Shown: piece after piece, positions 37,395 through 46,096 of the stretch | Position numbering within the stretch: position 1 is the stretch's first letter | How the letters are laid out: each line of letters begins with the position of its first letter | Source of the DNA: Oricola nitratireducens | GTDB lineage: Bacteria > Pseudomonadota > Alphaproteobacteria > Rhizobiales > Rhizobiaceae | Direction of reading: 5' to 3' | NCBI RefSeq assembly: GCF_014904745.1 | Contig: NZ_JACZCS010000048.1 | Span: forward strand, 62,001-126,000 | Length of the DNA: 64,000 nucleotides | Translations under genes and position numbers: made by a program | The notes under the pieces: generated by a model | Database searches by the model: none | Told to the model about the DNA's origin: nothing | What the model saw: only the letters and a program-made list of their open reading frames with translations

Positions 37395-38318
37395 CTACTT
37401 GAAGAGTGAAAGGATCGTCTGAGCGTTGGAGTTCGCGATCGAAAGCGCCTGGACACCCAGTTGCTGCTGGACCTGCAAGGCCTGCAATTTGGTCGATTCC
37501 TCACTCATGTCCGCGTCGACAAGCTGACCGATACCTCGATCGACCGCGTCCATCAGATTCGACACGAAGTCGTTCTGCATGTCGATGCGCGATTTCGATG
37601 CACCGAGATTCGAAGCCGACGTCGTCATGCTCTGGAAGGCCGTATCGACGTTGGAGATCATGTCGGCAAGATCCTGATCGTCAATGTTTGCCGCTGTGAT
37701 GTCGAGCGTGGAGACCGAGACGGTTACTCCGCCGGTACCGGTCGTGGTGAAGTCGGTGTCCAGGATACCAGTTCCCGCAGCGTTGGAATCGAACAATGTG
37801 GTCGACGTGATATCGATCGCAATAGTCGACACCGACACGTTTCCGGCACTGTCACGCGAAAACGAAGAGACGATATTCTTCGTCGCCGAGTAGCTGGCAG
37901 AGCCCGAATCGACCGAAAGCCAGTTCTCACCGGAGAACGATGCCGACGACGACATGCTGATAAGCTGGTTCTGCAGTTCGCCGATTTCGGACTGTATCTT
38001 GCTCTTGTCCACGCCCGGCTCGCTGGCGGCGACGAGCTTCGATTTGATTTCGTCGACGACCTTGATGGCGCTGTTCATCGCGGTATAGGCGACATCCACC
38101 TTGCCGGCGCCGAGCCCGAGGGCGTCCTGGACGGTTGAAAGCGCTGAATTGTCCGAACGCATCGTGGTCGCGATCGACCAGTAGGCGGCGTTGTCGGCGG
38201 CTTCCGCGACGGAGTAACCGGTTGAAATACGGCCTTGCGTGACCTCGAGGTTCTTGGTGGTCGCCTGCAGGGATTTCAGTGCGGTCATCGCCGCAGTGTT
38301 GGTCATTATGCTGGACAT
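37395..38318 (-). CDS. Flagellin (copy 1)
   Basis: The protein has 307 residues. Conserved flagellin ends: MSSIMTNTAAMTALKSLQAT at the start and LQVQQQLGVQALSIANSNAQ at the end; the centre is variable and Ser/Thr rich. It is very similar in length and ends to the flagellin at 38816-39739. The start at 38318 is set by alignment with the paralogue; nine extra codons upstream lie in the leader hairpin. Exported and polymerised into the filament. Confidence 0.96.
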   Translation of the reverse strand: MSSIMTNTAAMTALKSLQATTKNLEVTQGRISTGYSVAEAADNAAYWSIATTMRSDNSALSTVQDALGLGAGKVDVAYTAMNSAIKVVDEIKSKLVAASEPGVDKSKIQSEIGELQNQLISMSSSASFSGENWLSVDSGSASYSATKNIVSSFSRDSAGNVSVSTIAIDITSTTLFDSNAAGTGILDTDFTTTGTGGVTVSVSTLDITAANIDDQDLADMISNVDTAFQSMTTSASNLGASKSRIDMQNDFVSNLMDAVDRGIGQLVDADMSEESTKLQALQVQQQLGVQALSIANSNAQTILSLFK

Positions 38319-38389
38319 GGTGTCCCTCTCCAAATCTCGAAACAAGGGACATTCCGGGTTAGCCGGTACAGTGGCTGGGCATCATGCCC
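38316..38389 (-). promoter_or_regulatory. Flagellin 1 promoter-like element and leader hairpin
   Basis: On the minus strand, in order: GGGCATGATGCCC (38377-38389, a perfect 6-1-6 palindrome), 19 bp from its core to CCCGGAATG (38350-38358), then the arms TGTCCCT (38345-38351) and AGGGACA (38321-38327), three bases before the ATG. The ribosome site GGAG lies in the 17-nt loop. The same set is found before flagellin 2. Confidence 0.6.
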
Positions 38390-38390
38390 T

Positions 38391-38762
38391 ATCATGCGAT
38401 ATCCACTGTGCTTGGCCTGCAGCTCGGCCAGTATGTCGTTCCATTCGCGTATTCAATTCGAATGCAACTCGAAGTGCCAAACCCCCGTCGGATGTGCGGG
38501 CAACCGCCAGCCCATGCATGTACGACCCCTTGCTCCCGGCTGTCGGGAACAATCGTGCAGCGACGAACTTTACGGATTGCCAGGCCACACAAACGGCCAC
38601 TCGGCGGAACACGGACTCATAACCAAACGGTAGGCTACGCACCGAAGCTTGCGCGAAACGTTTCGCAGCAAGAAAACTCAAATCACACTTGCCAGAGCCT
38701 CTTGGGCGTCAATGGCGAATAACACATATAGAAATTAACGAAAATGCTTAACAAAATGCAAA
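38391..38762. other. Intergenic spacer between flagellins with LacI-type palindrome
   Basis: No gene seen. A striking inverted repeat lies at 38648-38672: CTTGC, GCGAAACGTTTCGC (a perfect 14-bp palindrome at 38653-38666), one unpaired A, GCAAG. The GAAACGTTTC core has the CG-centred look of LacI-family operators. No LacI gene is in the window. Confidence 0.5.
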
Positions 38763-38790
38763 GAACGGGCCGCCCAAGGACGGCCCGTTC
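38763..38790 (-). terminator. Terminator after flagellin 2
   Basis: Perfect 10-bp stem GAACGGGCCG/CGGCCCGTTC with an 8-nt loop, 25 bp after the flagellin stop. On the minus strand it runs into TTTGCATTTTG. Confidence 0.85.
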
Positions 38791-38815
38791 AAAAATATTG
38801 TCATTTCTGCCGTTA

Positions 38816-39739
38816 TTAACGGAAGAGCGACAAGACAGTCTGCGCGTTCGAGTTCGCGATCGACAGTGCCTGGATACCGAGCTGCTGCTGAACCTGCAGG
38901 GCCTGCAACTTGGTCGATTCCTGACTCATGTCGGCATCGACGAGCTGGCCGACACCCCGGTCGATGGCGTCCATCAGGTTGCCGACGAAGTCGCTCTGCA
39001 TGTCGATGCGCTTCTTGGACGCACCGAGCGACGACGCCGCGTCGGTCATTTCGGTGAGCGCCGCATCCGTCACCTCGATCATGTCATCGAGCTGCGCGTC
39101 CGTGGTCGCGGCACTGATCGTAATATCGCTGGCGCCGCCGGCAATCGAGACCGTCGTGGTGTTGGTGCCGGTGCGGTCCTTCGACAGGATGCCATTGGCC
39201 GGCGTGTCCACGTCCGTCAGCATGGTCGCGGTTGTATCGATGTCGACGGTCGAGATCGAGACCGTACCGGATGAGTCACGCGTAAAGGAGGCGACGACAG
39301 ACTGGGTACCCGGTGCGGTCGCGCCGGTTGCAGTATTGAGGTAGTTTTCGCCGTTGAACGACGCGGATGCAGCAATGCCCACGAGCTGGTTTTGCAGCTC
39401 GGTGATTTCGGACTGGATCTTGTCCTTGTCGACACCCGGTTCCTTTGCGGCGACGAGCTTGGTCTTGATCTCGTCGACAACCTTGATGGCAGAATCCATG
39501 CCGGTGTAGGCGACGTCGAGCGTGGCGGCGCCCATACCGAGGGCATCCTGGACCGTCGACAGCGCCGAGTTGTCCGAGCGCATCGTGGTCGCGATGGACC
39601 AGTAAGCTGCGTTGTCGCTGGCGTCTGCAACGGCGTAGCCGGTGGAGATGCGAGCCTGGGTGGTTTCGAGGGATTTGTTGGTCATGGCGAGCGACTTGAG
39701 CGCCGTCATCGCCGAAGAGTTGGTCATAATACTGGACAT
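38816..39739 (-). CDS. Flagellin (copy 2)
   Basis: The protein has 307 residues, the same length as copy 1. N-terminus MSSIMTNSSAMTALKSLAMT, C-terminus LQVQQQLGIQALSIANSNAQ, variable centre. The two copies are tandem, each with its own promoter-like region and terminator. Probably the two subunits of a complex rhizobial filament; S. meliloti has four such genes. Confidence 0.96.
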   Translation of the reverse strand: MSSIMTNSSAMTALKSLAMTNKSLETTQARISTGYAVADASDNAAYWSIATTMRSDNSALSTVQDALGMGAATLDVAYTGMDSAIKVVDEIKTKLVAAKEPGVDKDKIQSEITELQNQLVGIAASASFNGENYLNTATGATAPGTQSVVASFTRDSSGTVSISTVDIDTTATMLTDVDTPANGILSKDRTGTNTTTVSIAGGASDITISAATTDAQLDDMIEVTDAALTEMTDAASSLGASKKRIDMQSDFVGNLMDAIDRGVGQLVDADMSQESTKLQALQVQQQLGIQALSIANSNAQTVLSLFR

Positions 39740-39812
39740 AGTGTCCCTTTCCCAAAACTAACAAAGGAGGGACATTCCGGGTCAACCGGTACAGAAGCCG
39801 GGCATCATGCCC
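39737..39812 (-). promoter_or_regulatory. Flagellin 2 promoter-like element and leader hairpin
   Basis: On the minus strand GGGCATGATGCCC (39800-39812) lies 19 bp from its core to CCCGGAATG (39773-39781), followed by arms TGTCCCT (39768-39774) and AGGGACA (39742-39748) flanking a 19-nt loop that holds the ribosome site, then ATG. Further upstream, AT-rich DNA contains a CtrA-like half site TTAACCAT (39887-39894). Confidence 0.6.
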
Positions 39813-39972
39813 CTATCACAACGATAGCCACTGTGACTGGCCGCAACATGCCGGCGAAACATTAAAAAAGCATTGAATGAGTATTTTTAACCATACGCGG
39901 CGCGCTTGGCTAACAATCATGGTAAATGAAGAGTAAATATCTATGGTAAACGGATTGTAAACGCCCGTTGTG

Positions 39973-40713
39973 TCAGACGACTGAACGCACCATGCTTCCG
40001 ACCAGGACGTTCCAGCCGTCGATCATGACGAAGAACAATATCTTGAACGGAAGGGAGACGACCGAAGGCGGCAACATCATCATGCCCATGGCCATGACGA
40101 TGGTGGCGACGACGAGATCGATGACGAGAAACGGCAAAACGACAAGGAAGCCGATCTCGAAGCCGCGCCGGATTTCGGAGATCATGAAGGCCGGGACGAC
40201 AATGCGGATGTCCAGCGTCTGGTCGGCGCCGACATCCTGGCCGCGCTCCTTGGCAAGATCGGAGAAAAGCCGCAGATCCTGGTCGCGCACATTGTTCAGC
40301 ATGAACTCGCGAAACGGCGCTGCGATGCGACCGAGTGCCTGCTCCTCGGTTATCTGCTCCTGCATCAGCGGTTGCACACCGTCGTTCCAGGCGCGATCGA
40401 AGACCGGCGACATGACGTAAAACGTCATGAAAAGCGCTAGGCTGACAAGGACGAGATTGGCCGGCGTCGTCTGCAGTCCCATGCCCGACCGCAAAATGGA
40501 AAAGACGATCACGAACCGGGTGAAGCTCGTCACCATGATCAACAGGCCCGGCGCAATCGCCAGAACGGTCAGCAATCCGAAAAGCTGAACAATATAGCCG
40601 CTGGTCTGACCGCTGAACCCCTGCGGCAGGGTAAATCCTGGCTGATCCTGGGCCAGGGCCGGGACGGCAAAAAGCGTCAGGACAAACGCGAGGAGGAAGA
40701 CAGCTCTTTTCAT
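39973..40713 (-). CDS. fliP: Flagellar export apparatus protein FliP
   Basis: The protein has 246 residues with a cleavable signal (MKRAVFLLAFVLTLFAVPAL, then AQ) and several membrane helices; family stretches LLIMVTSFTRFVIVFSILRS and EIRRGFEIGFLVVLPFLVID. Part of the export gate. The start overlaps the fliL stop by 4 bp; a longer frame to 40935 lies inside fliL and is rejected. Confidence 0.95.
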   Translation of the reverse strand: MKRAVFLLAFVLTLFAVPALAQDQPGFTLPQGFSGQTSGYIVQLFGLLTVLAIAPGLLIMVTSFTRFVIVFSILRSGMGLQTTPANLVLVSLALFMTFYVMSPVFDRAWNDGVQPLMQEQITEEQALGRIAAPFREFMLNNVRDQDLRLFSDLAKERGQDVGADQTLDIRIVVPAFMISEIRRGFEIGFLVVLPFLVIDLVVATIVMAMGMMMLPPSVVSLPFKILFFVMIDGWNVLVGSMVRSVV

Positions 40714-41261
40714 TCGAGTATGAACGACCTCACGAGAACGCGCTTCACCCGCCCCTCCGAACGAATGGCGGCGCGTTCCTGCAGATCCTCGATGAAGTGC
40801 TGATAGCCGCTGCCGCCACGCAGATTGTAAAGTTTCATCGTGTGGACATAGGCGAGAATGTCCTGACCGATCGCCTCGGCCAATTCCTGATCGGCGCTCT
40901 CCTCGAAGACGAGTGACAATTCCATGCGTATCCATGTGTCGGGTGGATCGAACAGGTTTGTCGTGATCGGTGGAATGTCGACGACGACGATCTTGTGCTC
41001 CGGTTTCTCGGGCGGTTCCGCCGCCGCTCCGTGAGCGGGCGTTGCGCCATGGGTCGCCGCCGCGCCATGTCCCGCGGCGGGCGCGTTTTCGACCTTGTGC
41101 TCCGTGGAGGATCCACCCGCCATCGTAGCGGGCTTCAGCATCGTCGCGCTGACACCGAACCCGGCTCCGCCGGCGACCAGGGTGATCACCGCGCAGGTGG
41201 CCAGGAACATGACCAGGGACGGCCCCTTCTTGCCTGCCTCGAGATTTTCAATGGTCGCCAT
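40710..41261 (-). CDS. fliL: Flagellar basal body-associated protein FliL
   Basis: The protein has 183 residues. One membrane helix at about 17-40 (LVMFLATCAVITLVAGGAGF), a His/Ala/Gly-rich linker, then the periplasmic FliL domain (PPITTNLFDPPDTWIRMELS, SGYQHFIEDLQERAAIRS, ending VRSFILE). It stabilises stators. Confidence 0.92.
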   Translation of the reverse strand: MATIENLEAGKKGPSLVMFLATCAVITLVAGGAGFGVSATMLKPATMAGGSSTEHKVENAPAAGHGAAATHGATPAHGAAAEPPEKPEHKIVVVDIPPITTNLFDPPDTWIRMELSLVFEESADQELAEAIGQDILAYVHTMKLYNLRGGSGYQHFIEDLQERAAIRSEGRVKRVLVRSFILE

Positions 41262-41281
41262 CGCCGCCAGCCGCCCCGCCG

Positions 41282-41989
41282 TCAGAATGGAAGATAGAGA
41301 TCGAGCGCCTGCTGACCGTAAGGCGGCTGCTGGACCTCGGTGATCCGGCCCTTGCCGCCATAGGAAATGCGCGCTTCGGCGATCCGGTCATAGTCGATCG
41401 TGTTTTCGGGCCCTATGTCGGACGGGCGAACGATTCCGGAGATCGTCAGAACCCGCATTTCGGCGTTGACGCGCACTTCCTGCGATCCCTGTACCACGAG
41501 ATTGCCGTTCGACAATTCCGCCACAACTACGGCGGCGACCGAAAGATCGATCGTTTCAGAACGGGTCGTGCCGCCCGTACCCGAAAAATCGGTCGTGGAA
41601 TCGACATTGGCATCGGCCGACAGGGCTCCGCTTGCGCTTCCGCTGGAAAAGCTGCCTCCGAGACCGATCTTCTTGGTCGACTTCCGGTTGCGCGCGCTCT
41701 TGTTATCCAGCTTGGCACGGTCGTTGATCGCGATCTTGATGGTGACGATATCGCCCTTGTGGACGGCGCGGTTGGCCGTGAACAGCGAGGCGGCATGATC
41801 GTCCCACGTCGAGTAGCGACGCGCCATCGGCCGCGCCGGATAAACGTCCGGCTTGGTCATCAGCTGTTCGGCGGCCAGATCGCCGCCAACCGGCGACAGG
41901 GCGGGCACCTGGCCGATTTCGCGCGGGTGAACGGCGCAACCGGCAAGGCCGGCACCGGCCGCGATCAAGAGCAAAGGCAGCGCCTTCAT
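41282..41989 (-). CDS. flgH: Flagellar L-ring lipoprotein FlgH
   Basis: The protein has 235 residues. Lipobox LAGC with Cys18 after a short signal. Family stretch GDIVTIKIAINDRAKLDNKS and ending QQPPYGQQALDLYLPF. It forms the outer-membrane L ring. Overlaps motE by 4 bp. Confidence 0.95.
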   Translation of the reverse strand: MKALPLLLIAAGAGLAGCAVHPREIGQVPALSPVGGDLAAEQLMTKPDVYPARPMARRYSTWDDHAASLFTANRAVHKGDIVTIKIAINDRAKLDNKSARNRKSTKKIGLGGSFSSGSASGALSADANVDSTTDFSGTGGTTRSETIDLSVAAVVVAELSNGNLVVQGSQEVRVNAEMRVLTISGIVRPSDIGPENTIDYDRIAEARISYGGKGRITEVQQPPYGQQALDLYLPF

Positions 41990-42531
41990 TTCCGAATTTC
42001 CTGTTTATCCGCCGCGGCCGCCATGATCATCGTGACCATCGCGGCACGATCCGCCGACATCTCGTTGAGGATCGTGCCCGCCGTGCGCGCGTTGAGTTTC
42101 GAGAGCAGCGCCGCCGACAGTTCACCGGGCAGTTTCTCCATGCGCTTTGCCGCAGCATCAGGACGCATCTTGGAATAGACATCGACCAGGCCCGCACTGG
42201 CGGCGGCCGAGAAGGTTTCGCGCCTCTTGGCCCACATTTCGAGTTCCGCGCGCTTGCCCTCGAGCACCTTGATGCGCGCCTCGATCTCATCGCGAAGCGA
42301 CTGCAGTTCGGCCTTCTGGATCGCGTAACGCCTCTCGCGGGCGGGATCGGCGATATTCGTGCAGAAGCGTTCGATGTCGTCGGCGTTGGCTTGCGGCGGC
42401 TGCGAATCGAGCAACGACGCGGTGTGATTCTGGGCAACAGCCGGGCCGGCGGCCGCCAGCAGTCCGGCAATGACCACGGCGAAAGAAAGGGCCGTTTTTG
42501 CCGGCAATTTTTCGGCGTGGTTCACGATCAT
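41986..42531 (-). CDS. motE: Periplasmic chaperone MotE
   Basis: The protein has 181 residues. An N-terminal hydrophobic signal (LSFAVVIAGLLAAAGPAVAQ) is followed by a coiled coil (AIQKAELQSLRDEIEARIKV) and a MgtE-N-like helical domain (KMRPDAAAKRMEKLPGELSA, then LNARTAGTILNEMS). In S. meliloti MotE is a chaperone for MotC. Between flgI and flgH, both with 4-bp overlaps. Confidence 0.9.
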   Translation of the reverse strand: MIVNHAEKLPAKTALSFAVVIAGLLAAAGPAVAQNHTASLLDSQPPQANADDIERFCTNIADPARERRYAIQKAELQSLRDEIEARIKVLEGKRAELEMWAKRRETFSAAASAGLVDVYSKMRPDAAAKRMEKLPGELSAALLSKLNARTAGTILNEMSADRAAMVTMIMAAAADKQEIRK

Positions 42532-43628
42532 TGCACCACCAGCTCGGCCTGCATTGCCCCGGAACTCTTGATCGCCTCGAGAATTGCGATGATGTCGGTC
42601 GGGCCGACGCCAAGGCGGTTCAGGCCCTCAATCAGGCTTTGCAGATTGGTACCATTGACCGTCGCAAGCTGGGTGCCGGTTTCCGCGACATCGATCGTGG
42701 TATTGGGCTCGACCGCCGTCTGCCCCCTCGAGAAAGGCAATGGCTGCACGATCGTCGGGGTTTCGCTCACGCGCACGGTCAACGTACCGTGGCTGATGGC
42801 AACCTGGGAAATCCGTACATCTTCACCGATCACCACCGTGCCCGTGCTCTCGTCGAGGACGACGCGCGCCGGCGTGTCGGTTTCGACCATCAGGTTCTCG
42901 ATGCTTGCCACGAAACGCGCCGCAGACACCTTCTGCGGCTTGCGGATCGCGATGGTTCGCGAATCGACCTCCTTGGCCGGCTTCATTCCGAAGTGCTTGG
43001 CGCCGTAGGCATTGATCGCGTCGGTGACCGCGATCACCGTGGTGAAATCCGGATTGCGCAATTGCAGCGTCAACGCCTGCTCGGCGTCGAACTCGGCCAG
43101 GACTTCACGCTCCACGATCGCGCCGCCGGAAATGCGTCCGGAAGTCGGTATGCCGCGCGAGACGGTTTCGGCGGCGCCCTGTGCCTGGAAACCGGAAATC
43201 GAGACCGGCCCCTGCGCAACCGCATAGATTTCTCCATCGGCGCCGCGCAGCGGCGTCATGATCAACTGGCCGCCACCGAGCGATGTCGCGTCACCGAGGG
43301 AGGATACCGACACGTCGATGCGCGAACCCTGGCGCACGAAGGCGGGCAGATTCGCGGTGACGATGACGGCGGCAATGTTCTTCAGCCGGGCCCTGCCTCC
43401 CGCCGTGGCGATGCCGAGATTGTCGAGCATCGACCGCATCGACTGCTCGGTGAACGGCGCATTGCGCAAGCCGTCGCCCGTGCCCTGCAGGCCGACGACG
43501 AGGCCGTAGCCGACAAGCTGGTTGTCGCGGGCGCTCTGGAGGACGGCAATGTCCTTGACGCGCGACTTCGCCAGAACCGGCGAGGCGATGCAGACAGCCG
43601 CCGCCAGAAGAAGAAGGAACCTTCTCAT
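42528..43628 (-). CDS. flgI: Flagellar P-ring protein FlgI
   Basis: The protein has 366 residues with a signal peptide (MRRFLLLLAAAVCIASPVLA). Family stretches RVKDIAVLQSARDNQLVGYG, GLVVGLQGTGDGLRNAPFTE and ending ITAILEAIKSSGAMQAELVV-like. It forms the P ring in peptidoglycan. The start overlaps the flgA stop by 4 bp. Confidence 0.95.
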   Translation of the reverse strand: MRRFLLLLAAAVCIASPVLAKSRVKDIAVLQSARDNQLVGYGLVVGLQGTGDGLRNAPFTEQSMRSMLDNLGIATAGGRARLKNIAAVIVTANLPAFVRQGSRIDVSVSSLGDATSLGGGQLIMTPLRGADGEIYAVAQGPVSISGFQAQGAAETVSRGIPTSGRISGGAIVEREVLAEFDAEQALTLQLRNPDFTTVIAVTDAINAYGAKHFGMKPAKEVDSRTIAIRKPQKVSAARFVASIENLMVETDTPARVVLDESTGTVVIGEDVRISQVAISHGTLTVRVSETPTIVQPLPFSRGQTAVEPNTTIDVAETGTQLATVNGTNLQSLIEGLNRLGVGPTDIIAILEAIKSSGAMQAELVVQ

Positions 43629-44095
43629 CGTGCCTCCACGGAGACAGTGCCGTCCGGCATCACGACACCCGAGATTGTCCGTCCGCTGAGCGTGTTGCGA
43701 ACCCGGATCGGCTTGCCGTAACCGGCCGACTGAAGCGCGACCGCATCCATGACGATGGAAAGGCCGCCGCTGCGGTAATAGACGGTCGCGGTTTCTCCCG
43801 CCTCGATGGCATAGGCTTCGCGCAGCGCACTCGGCACGATGAGGCGATTGGGCAGGATCGTTTTTGCGGCCACCTTGCCGACAATCGACCCGGCGTCGCG
43901 AATGACCTGCACGCCATTGGCGAGCGGCCTGCGAAGCGGCGTCTCGACAACGGCGTCGGCCGGCACTTCCTGGCCGGGATAGATGACCCGGTTGACGGTG
44001 ATCACGACATCCGCATTTTCCGTCGCGAGCGCGGCGGAAATCCAAAGGCAGATGGCCGGAACCAGGATCCCGGCAATGTGAAGCCACCGTTTCAT
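43625..44095 (-). CDS. flgA: P-ring assembly chaperone FlgA
   Basis: The protein has 156 residues. An N-terminal signal is followed by the SAF-type domain (NRVIYPGQEVPADAVVETPL, then GKVAAKTILPNRLIVPSALR) and the C-terminal beta domain (SGRTISGVVMPDGTVSVEAR). It helps FlgI polymerise in the periplasm. Confidence 0.92.
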   Translation of the reverse strand: MKRWLHIAGILVPAICLWISAALATENADVVITVNRVIYPGQEVPADAVVETPLRRPLANGVQVIRDAGSIVGKVAAKTILPNRLIVPSALREAYAIEAGETATVYYRSGGLSIVMDAVALQSAGYGKPIRVRNTLSGRTISGVVMPDGTVSVEAR

Positions 44096-44099
44096 CGGT

Positions 44100-44888
44100 T
44101 TATCTCAACCCGTTGGAGATGACGCCTGCCATCTGGTCGGCGGCCTGAATGACCTTCGAGTTCATTTCGTAGCCACGCTGGGCGGAGATCAACTCGGTGA
44201 TCTCCTTGACGGGATCGACGTTCGAATCCTCGAGATAACCCTGCTGGATTGTCGCGAAACCGGGATCGCCCGGCACGCCGGCGACAGGCGCGCCCGACGC
44301 CGCTGTTTCGGCGAAGAGGTTGCCGCCGAGCGGCTTGAGGCCGGCGTCATTGGCAAAAGTCGCAAGCGAAATCTGGCCGAGATCCTGAAGATCTGTCTGA
44401 TCTTCCAGCCGTGCGAACACCTGGCCGCTTTTGTTGACGATCACTTCGACGGTGCCCTCGGGAACGGTTATTTCAGGGGAAACCAGAAAACCGTCGGTGG
44501 TCACGAGCTGACCGAGCGCGTTGGTGTTGAACGCCCCTGCCCGCGTATACACCGTTTCGCCGCCGGAGCCCTCGATCTGGAACCAGCCGCGGCCGGTCAG
44601 CGCGAGGTCGAAACTGTTGCCGGTGCTCGTCAGGGCACCCTGGGTGTGCACGTTACGGATCGCCGCCGTGCGCACGCCGAGGCCGATATTCGCCCCTTCC
44701 GGGATCATCGACTGGTTGCCGCTGTTCGGCGTGCCGGCGAGACGCTCGCTCTGGTAGAGCAGATCGGAAAACTCGGCGCGGGCGCGCTTGAAACCTGTTG
44801 TGTTCACATTGGCGATGTTGTTGGCGATGACCTCTAGATTGGTCTGCTGCGCATTCATGCCGGTCGCGGCAATGGACAGGGCCTTCAT
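44100..44888 (-). CDS. flgG: Distal rod protein FlgG
   Basis: The protein has 262 residues. N-terminus [20 protein letters not shown] followed by [20 protein letters not shown]; the C-terminus [20 protein letters not shown] is characteristic. Length is normal for FlgG. Four bases separate it from flgA. Confidence 0.96.
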   Translation of the reverse strand: MKALSIAATGMNAQQTNLEVIANNIANVNTTGFKRARAEFSDLLYQSERLAGTPNSGNQSMIPEGANIGLGVRTAAIRNVHTQGALTSTGNSFDLALTGRGWFQIEGSGGETVYTRAGAFNTNALGQLVTTDGFLVSPEITVPEGTVEVIVNKSGQVFARLEDQTDLQDLGQISLATFANDAGLKPLGGNLFAETAASGAPVAGVPGDPGFATIQQGYLEDSNVDPVKEITELISAQRGYEMNSKVIQAADQMAGVISNGLR

Positions 44889-44898
44889 GGACTACTCC

Positions 44899-45228
44899 TT
44901 AGATTTGCATCCGGCTGATTTCGAGAAAGGCGGTGACGATCTTGTCGCGGATGGCGATCGCCGCCTGCAGGTTCTGTTCGGCGCTCATCACCGCGTCGGT
45001 GACTTCGCGAATGTCGGCGTCGCCGGTCAGCGCCTGCATGGAGAGTTTCTCCGCATTGCGAAGATCGCCCACGGTCGTTTCGGCGGCGTTCTGCAACGCA
45101 TCGGCGAAACTCGGCCCGGTCTGCGCTGCCGGAGCGGCGGCGCCACCTGCGGCGCCACTCGCCGCGCCGGAATTGCCGACCCGATCGAAGCCGCGAATGC
45201 TTGCCAGCGCGAGATTGAGATCCATCAA
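44899..45228 (-). CDS. fliE: Hook-basal body protein FliE
   Basis: The protein has 109 residues. Family C-terminal half: [20 protein letters not shown] and [20 protein letters not shown]. It joins the MS ring to the rod. Overlaps flgC by 4 bp. Confidence 0.93.
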   Translation of the reverse strand: MMDLNLALASIRGFDRVGNSGAASGAAGGAAAPAAQTGPSFADALQNAAETTVGDLRNAEKLSMQALTGDADIREVTDAVMSAEQNLQAAIAIRDKIVTAFLEISRMQI

Positions 45229-45641
45229 CGCGCCCTCATCAGGTCAATCGTCATCGAGATGAGATCCCGCGCCTGTTTCAGAACCTGGAGATTGGCCTGA
45301 TAGGAGCGGTTGGCATCGCGCATATCCGCCATCTCGACCAGGACGTTGACGTTCGGAAACTTCACATAACCCTTGTCATCGGCGGCCGGATTCGACGGAT
45401 CGTACTCGATCCGGAAAGCGGCTTCGTCCCTGCCGATCGATTCGACGCTGACCTTTGTCGCCTGGGTTGCGCGATCCAGCTCGGCACCGAATGTCACGAG
45501 CTTGCGCTGATAGGGATCGCCGCCAGGGATGTTGGACGTCGAATCGGCGTTGGCGATGTTTTCCGACACGATCCGCAGACGTGTCGATTCGGCGTTGAGC
45601 CCGGATGCGGCGACCCTGATGGCGGAATCGAGTAAATCCAT
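45225..45641 (-). CDS. flgC: Proximal rod protein FlgC
   Basis: The protein has 138 residues. [20 protein letters not shown] followed by NIANADST is the rod motif; [20 protein letters not shown] is the FlgC C-terminal signature. Shares one base with flgB. Confidence 0.95.
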   Translation of the reverse strand: MDLLDSAIRVAASGLNAESTRLRIVSENIANADSTSNIPGGDPYQRKLVTFGAELDRATQATKVSVESIGRDEAAFRIEYDPSNPAADDKGYVKFPNVNVLVEMADMRDANRSYQANLQVLKQARDLISMTIDLMRAR

Positions 45642-46021
45642 TACGAACCCTTCGCGGTCATCAGGATCATCCGGTGAAAGGCCCCGACGATCGCAGTGTT
45701 GGTTTCGAAGGCGTGGCGGATTTCAGCGGACTTCACGAGTTCGTCTTCCAGCGACACCGGTTTGCCGGCGGTGGTAAGCCCTGCGGGCTTTTCATCGACG
45801 ACCTTGAAGGACGCGCCCTCCGGCTGAGCGCCGACATGGTTCGGGCTGGTGGCGCCAAGGCGAACCGTTGCGCTGTCGAGCGCAGCCTTGAACGGCTCGA
45901 CGTCCACGGCCCGGTATCCCGGAGAATCCGCGTTGGCGATGTTGTTTGCGACGGTGGTCTGACGCAGCGAAAGCCATTTCGCCTGGGTCGAGGCCAGTTT
46001 GAAAAGATTGACGGCGTCCAT
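45641..46021 (-). CDS. flgB: Proximal rod protein FlgB
   Basis: The protein has 126 residues. The rod motif [20 protein letters not shown] is near residue 25; the C-terminus [20 protein letters not shown] is typical. The start codon is preceded by a TGTCCC/GGGACA hairpin like those of the flagellins. Confidence 0.94.
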   Translation of the reverse strand: MDAVNLFKLASTQAKWLSLRQTTVANNIANADSPGYRAVDVEPFKAALDSATVRLGATSPNHVGAQPEGASFKVVDEKPAGLTTAGKPVSLEDELVKSAEIRHAFETNTAIVGAFHRMILMTAKGS

Positions 46022-46025
46022 GTCG

Positions 46026-46046
46026 TGTCCCTTCTCTGACGGGACA
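46026..46046 (-). promoter_or_regulatory. Leader hairpin before flgB, flagellin type
   Basis: On the minus strand TGTCCC (46041-46046) and GGGACA (46026-46031) flank a 9-nt loop, with the second arm 4 bp before the flgB ATG. The surroundings (CCGG.AATGTCCC...AAGGGACAC...ATG) resemble the flagellin leaders. The upstream palindrome of those genes is absent here. Confidence 0.45.
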
Positions 46047-46096
46047 TTACCGGCGGTTTCTTGCGTGTGCCTTGTCGCGGCACGATCAGAGCAAGG

